From contig DLFD01000075.1 in NCBI GenBank assembly GCA_002482005.1, positions 4,390 to 26,843 of the forward strand: a stretch of DNA of 22,454 bases. Direction: 5' to 3'. The DNA is from Lachnospiraceae bacterium UBA7729. GTDB taxonomy: Bacteria > Bacillota > Clostridia > Lachnospirales > Lachnospiraceae. A program made the position numbers and the translations under genes. Of this stretch, positions 22,060-22,454 are shown one piece after another. The notes below the pieces were generated by a model. That model saw only the letters and a list, made by a program, of their open reading frames with translations. It did no database searches and was not told where the DNA came from. Each line of letters begins with the position of its first letter. The stretch's first letter is position 1.

Positions 22060-22454
22060 ATGCCGGATCTGGAAGCGAATCAGTGGCTGTTTCTGAATAG
22101 TCTGATCTATCATATCTATTTGGAAGAGGACGCGAGCAGGATGCGGGCGCGTTTTCTGCAGGATCTCCGCCTGCTGATCGGATATGACAGCGCGGATTTT
22201 TTCCTGAGCGGGCGGCTGGCGGAACAGATCAGGCGTATCCGCCAGGGAAAAGGCGGGGGCGATATGCCTGAGCAGCAGGTCTGTTCTTCTTCGGCTGAGA
22301 AGGAGCCGGACTTTCTGGCAGACCCTGTCTATTACAACTGCGAGAAAAATCTGTCCGCGGAATATGACCGGATCGATTACAGCCGCTCACTTGTGTACAG
22401 CGGAAAGGCACTGGTGTACCGGGACACAGATATCATGATGTTGGGGTCGATTAA
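22060..22454 (+). CDS. N-terminal part of a LuxR-type transcriptional regulator (partial, runs off the window)
   Basis: An ATG at 22060 with GGAAGGGAAG about 9 nt upstream opens a frame of 131 codons to the right edge. The product starts MPDLEANQWLFLNSLIYHIY and continues SRMRARFLQDLRLLIGYDSA, then DPVYYNCEKNLSAEYDRIDY and SGKALVYRDTDI. This resembles the N-terminal sensing region of LuxR C-terminal-domain regulators that are common in Lachnospiraceae. The DNA-binding helix-turn-helix would lie beyond the window. The last codons (MMLGSI) depart from the pattern I expect after YR-TDI, and their DNA matches the arm of the palindromic repeats, so the gene may be disrupted at this point. Target genes are unknown. 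Confidence 0.6.
   Translation, partial: MPDLEANQWLFLNSLIYHIYLEEDASRMRARFLQDLRLLIGYDSADFFLSGRLAEQIRRIRQGKGGGDMPEQQVCSSSAEKEPDFLADPVYYNCEKNLSAEYDRIDYSRSLVYSGKALVYRDTDIMMLGSI

Noticed and set aside
1..22454. tRNA or rRNA genes
   Set aside because: No cloverleaf with a TTCGA-type T-loop or rRNA-like sequence was noticed on either strand, though this was judged by eye.

Overview
The window looks like a chromosomal segment of an anaerobic Firmicute, most likely a Lachnospiraceae-type clostridium. The reasons are strong AAAGGAGG-type ribosome binding sites, an [FeFe]-hydrogenase maturation gene (hydF), protein families that resemble those of gut clostridia, and consensus sigma-A promoters. No taxonomic marker gene is present, so the family-level call is inference.

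Layout. Positions 1-650 hold the tail of an unidentified protein and a decayed IS110-type transposase. A large secreted Ig-like (BIG2) surface protein (650-2872) and an ADP-ribosylglycohydrolase (3131-4330) follow. Positions 4331-5200 are a gene graveyard: a MazG-like tail, then an open frame that joins the N-terminus of a GltS glutamate symporter to the C-terminal domain of dihydrolipoyl dehydrogenase, then a palindromic repeat. hydF and an aspartase-like lyase form a two-gene operon (5219-7735) closed by a good intrinsic terminator. A MATE efflux gene (7902-9350) sits behind a short structured leader with a terminator, a candidate guanidine-IV (mepA-type) riboswitch.

The most interesting part is 9310-15997. 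On the minus strand a seven-gene operon runs from a perfect TTGACA-17-TATAAT promoter at 15745-15717: a D-amino acid aminotransferase (dat), the 5-oxoprolinase subunits PxpB and PxpC, a DUF1445 (YcsI-like) protein, PxpA, a DUF4392 (D-glutamate-cyclase-like) protein and an EamA/DMT-type transporter. Together they suggest a pathway in which D-amino acids give D-glutamate by transamination, D-glutamate and 5-oxoproline are interconverted by a split cyclase, and 5-oxoproline is opened to glutamate with ATP by PxpABC. The operon leader carries a terminator-like hairpin almost at the transcription start.

Divergent from it, a near-consensus promoter (15855-15883) drives a complete branched-chain-amino-acid-type ABC importer (livJ, livH, livM, livG, livF), followed by a cytidylate-kinase-like gene (to 21717). 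The divergent arrangement suggests the importer could feed the catabolic operon, but this is inference. The window ends with a terminator that is a near copy of the one after the lyase gene, a second palindromic repeat, and the 5' part of a LuxR-type regulator whose reading frame runs into sequence resembling the same repeat at the window edge.
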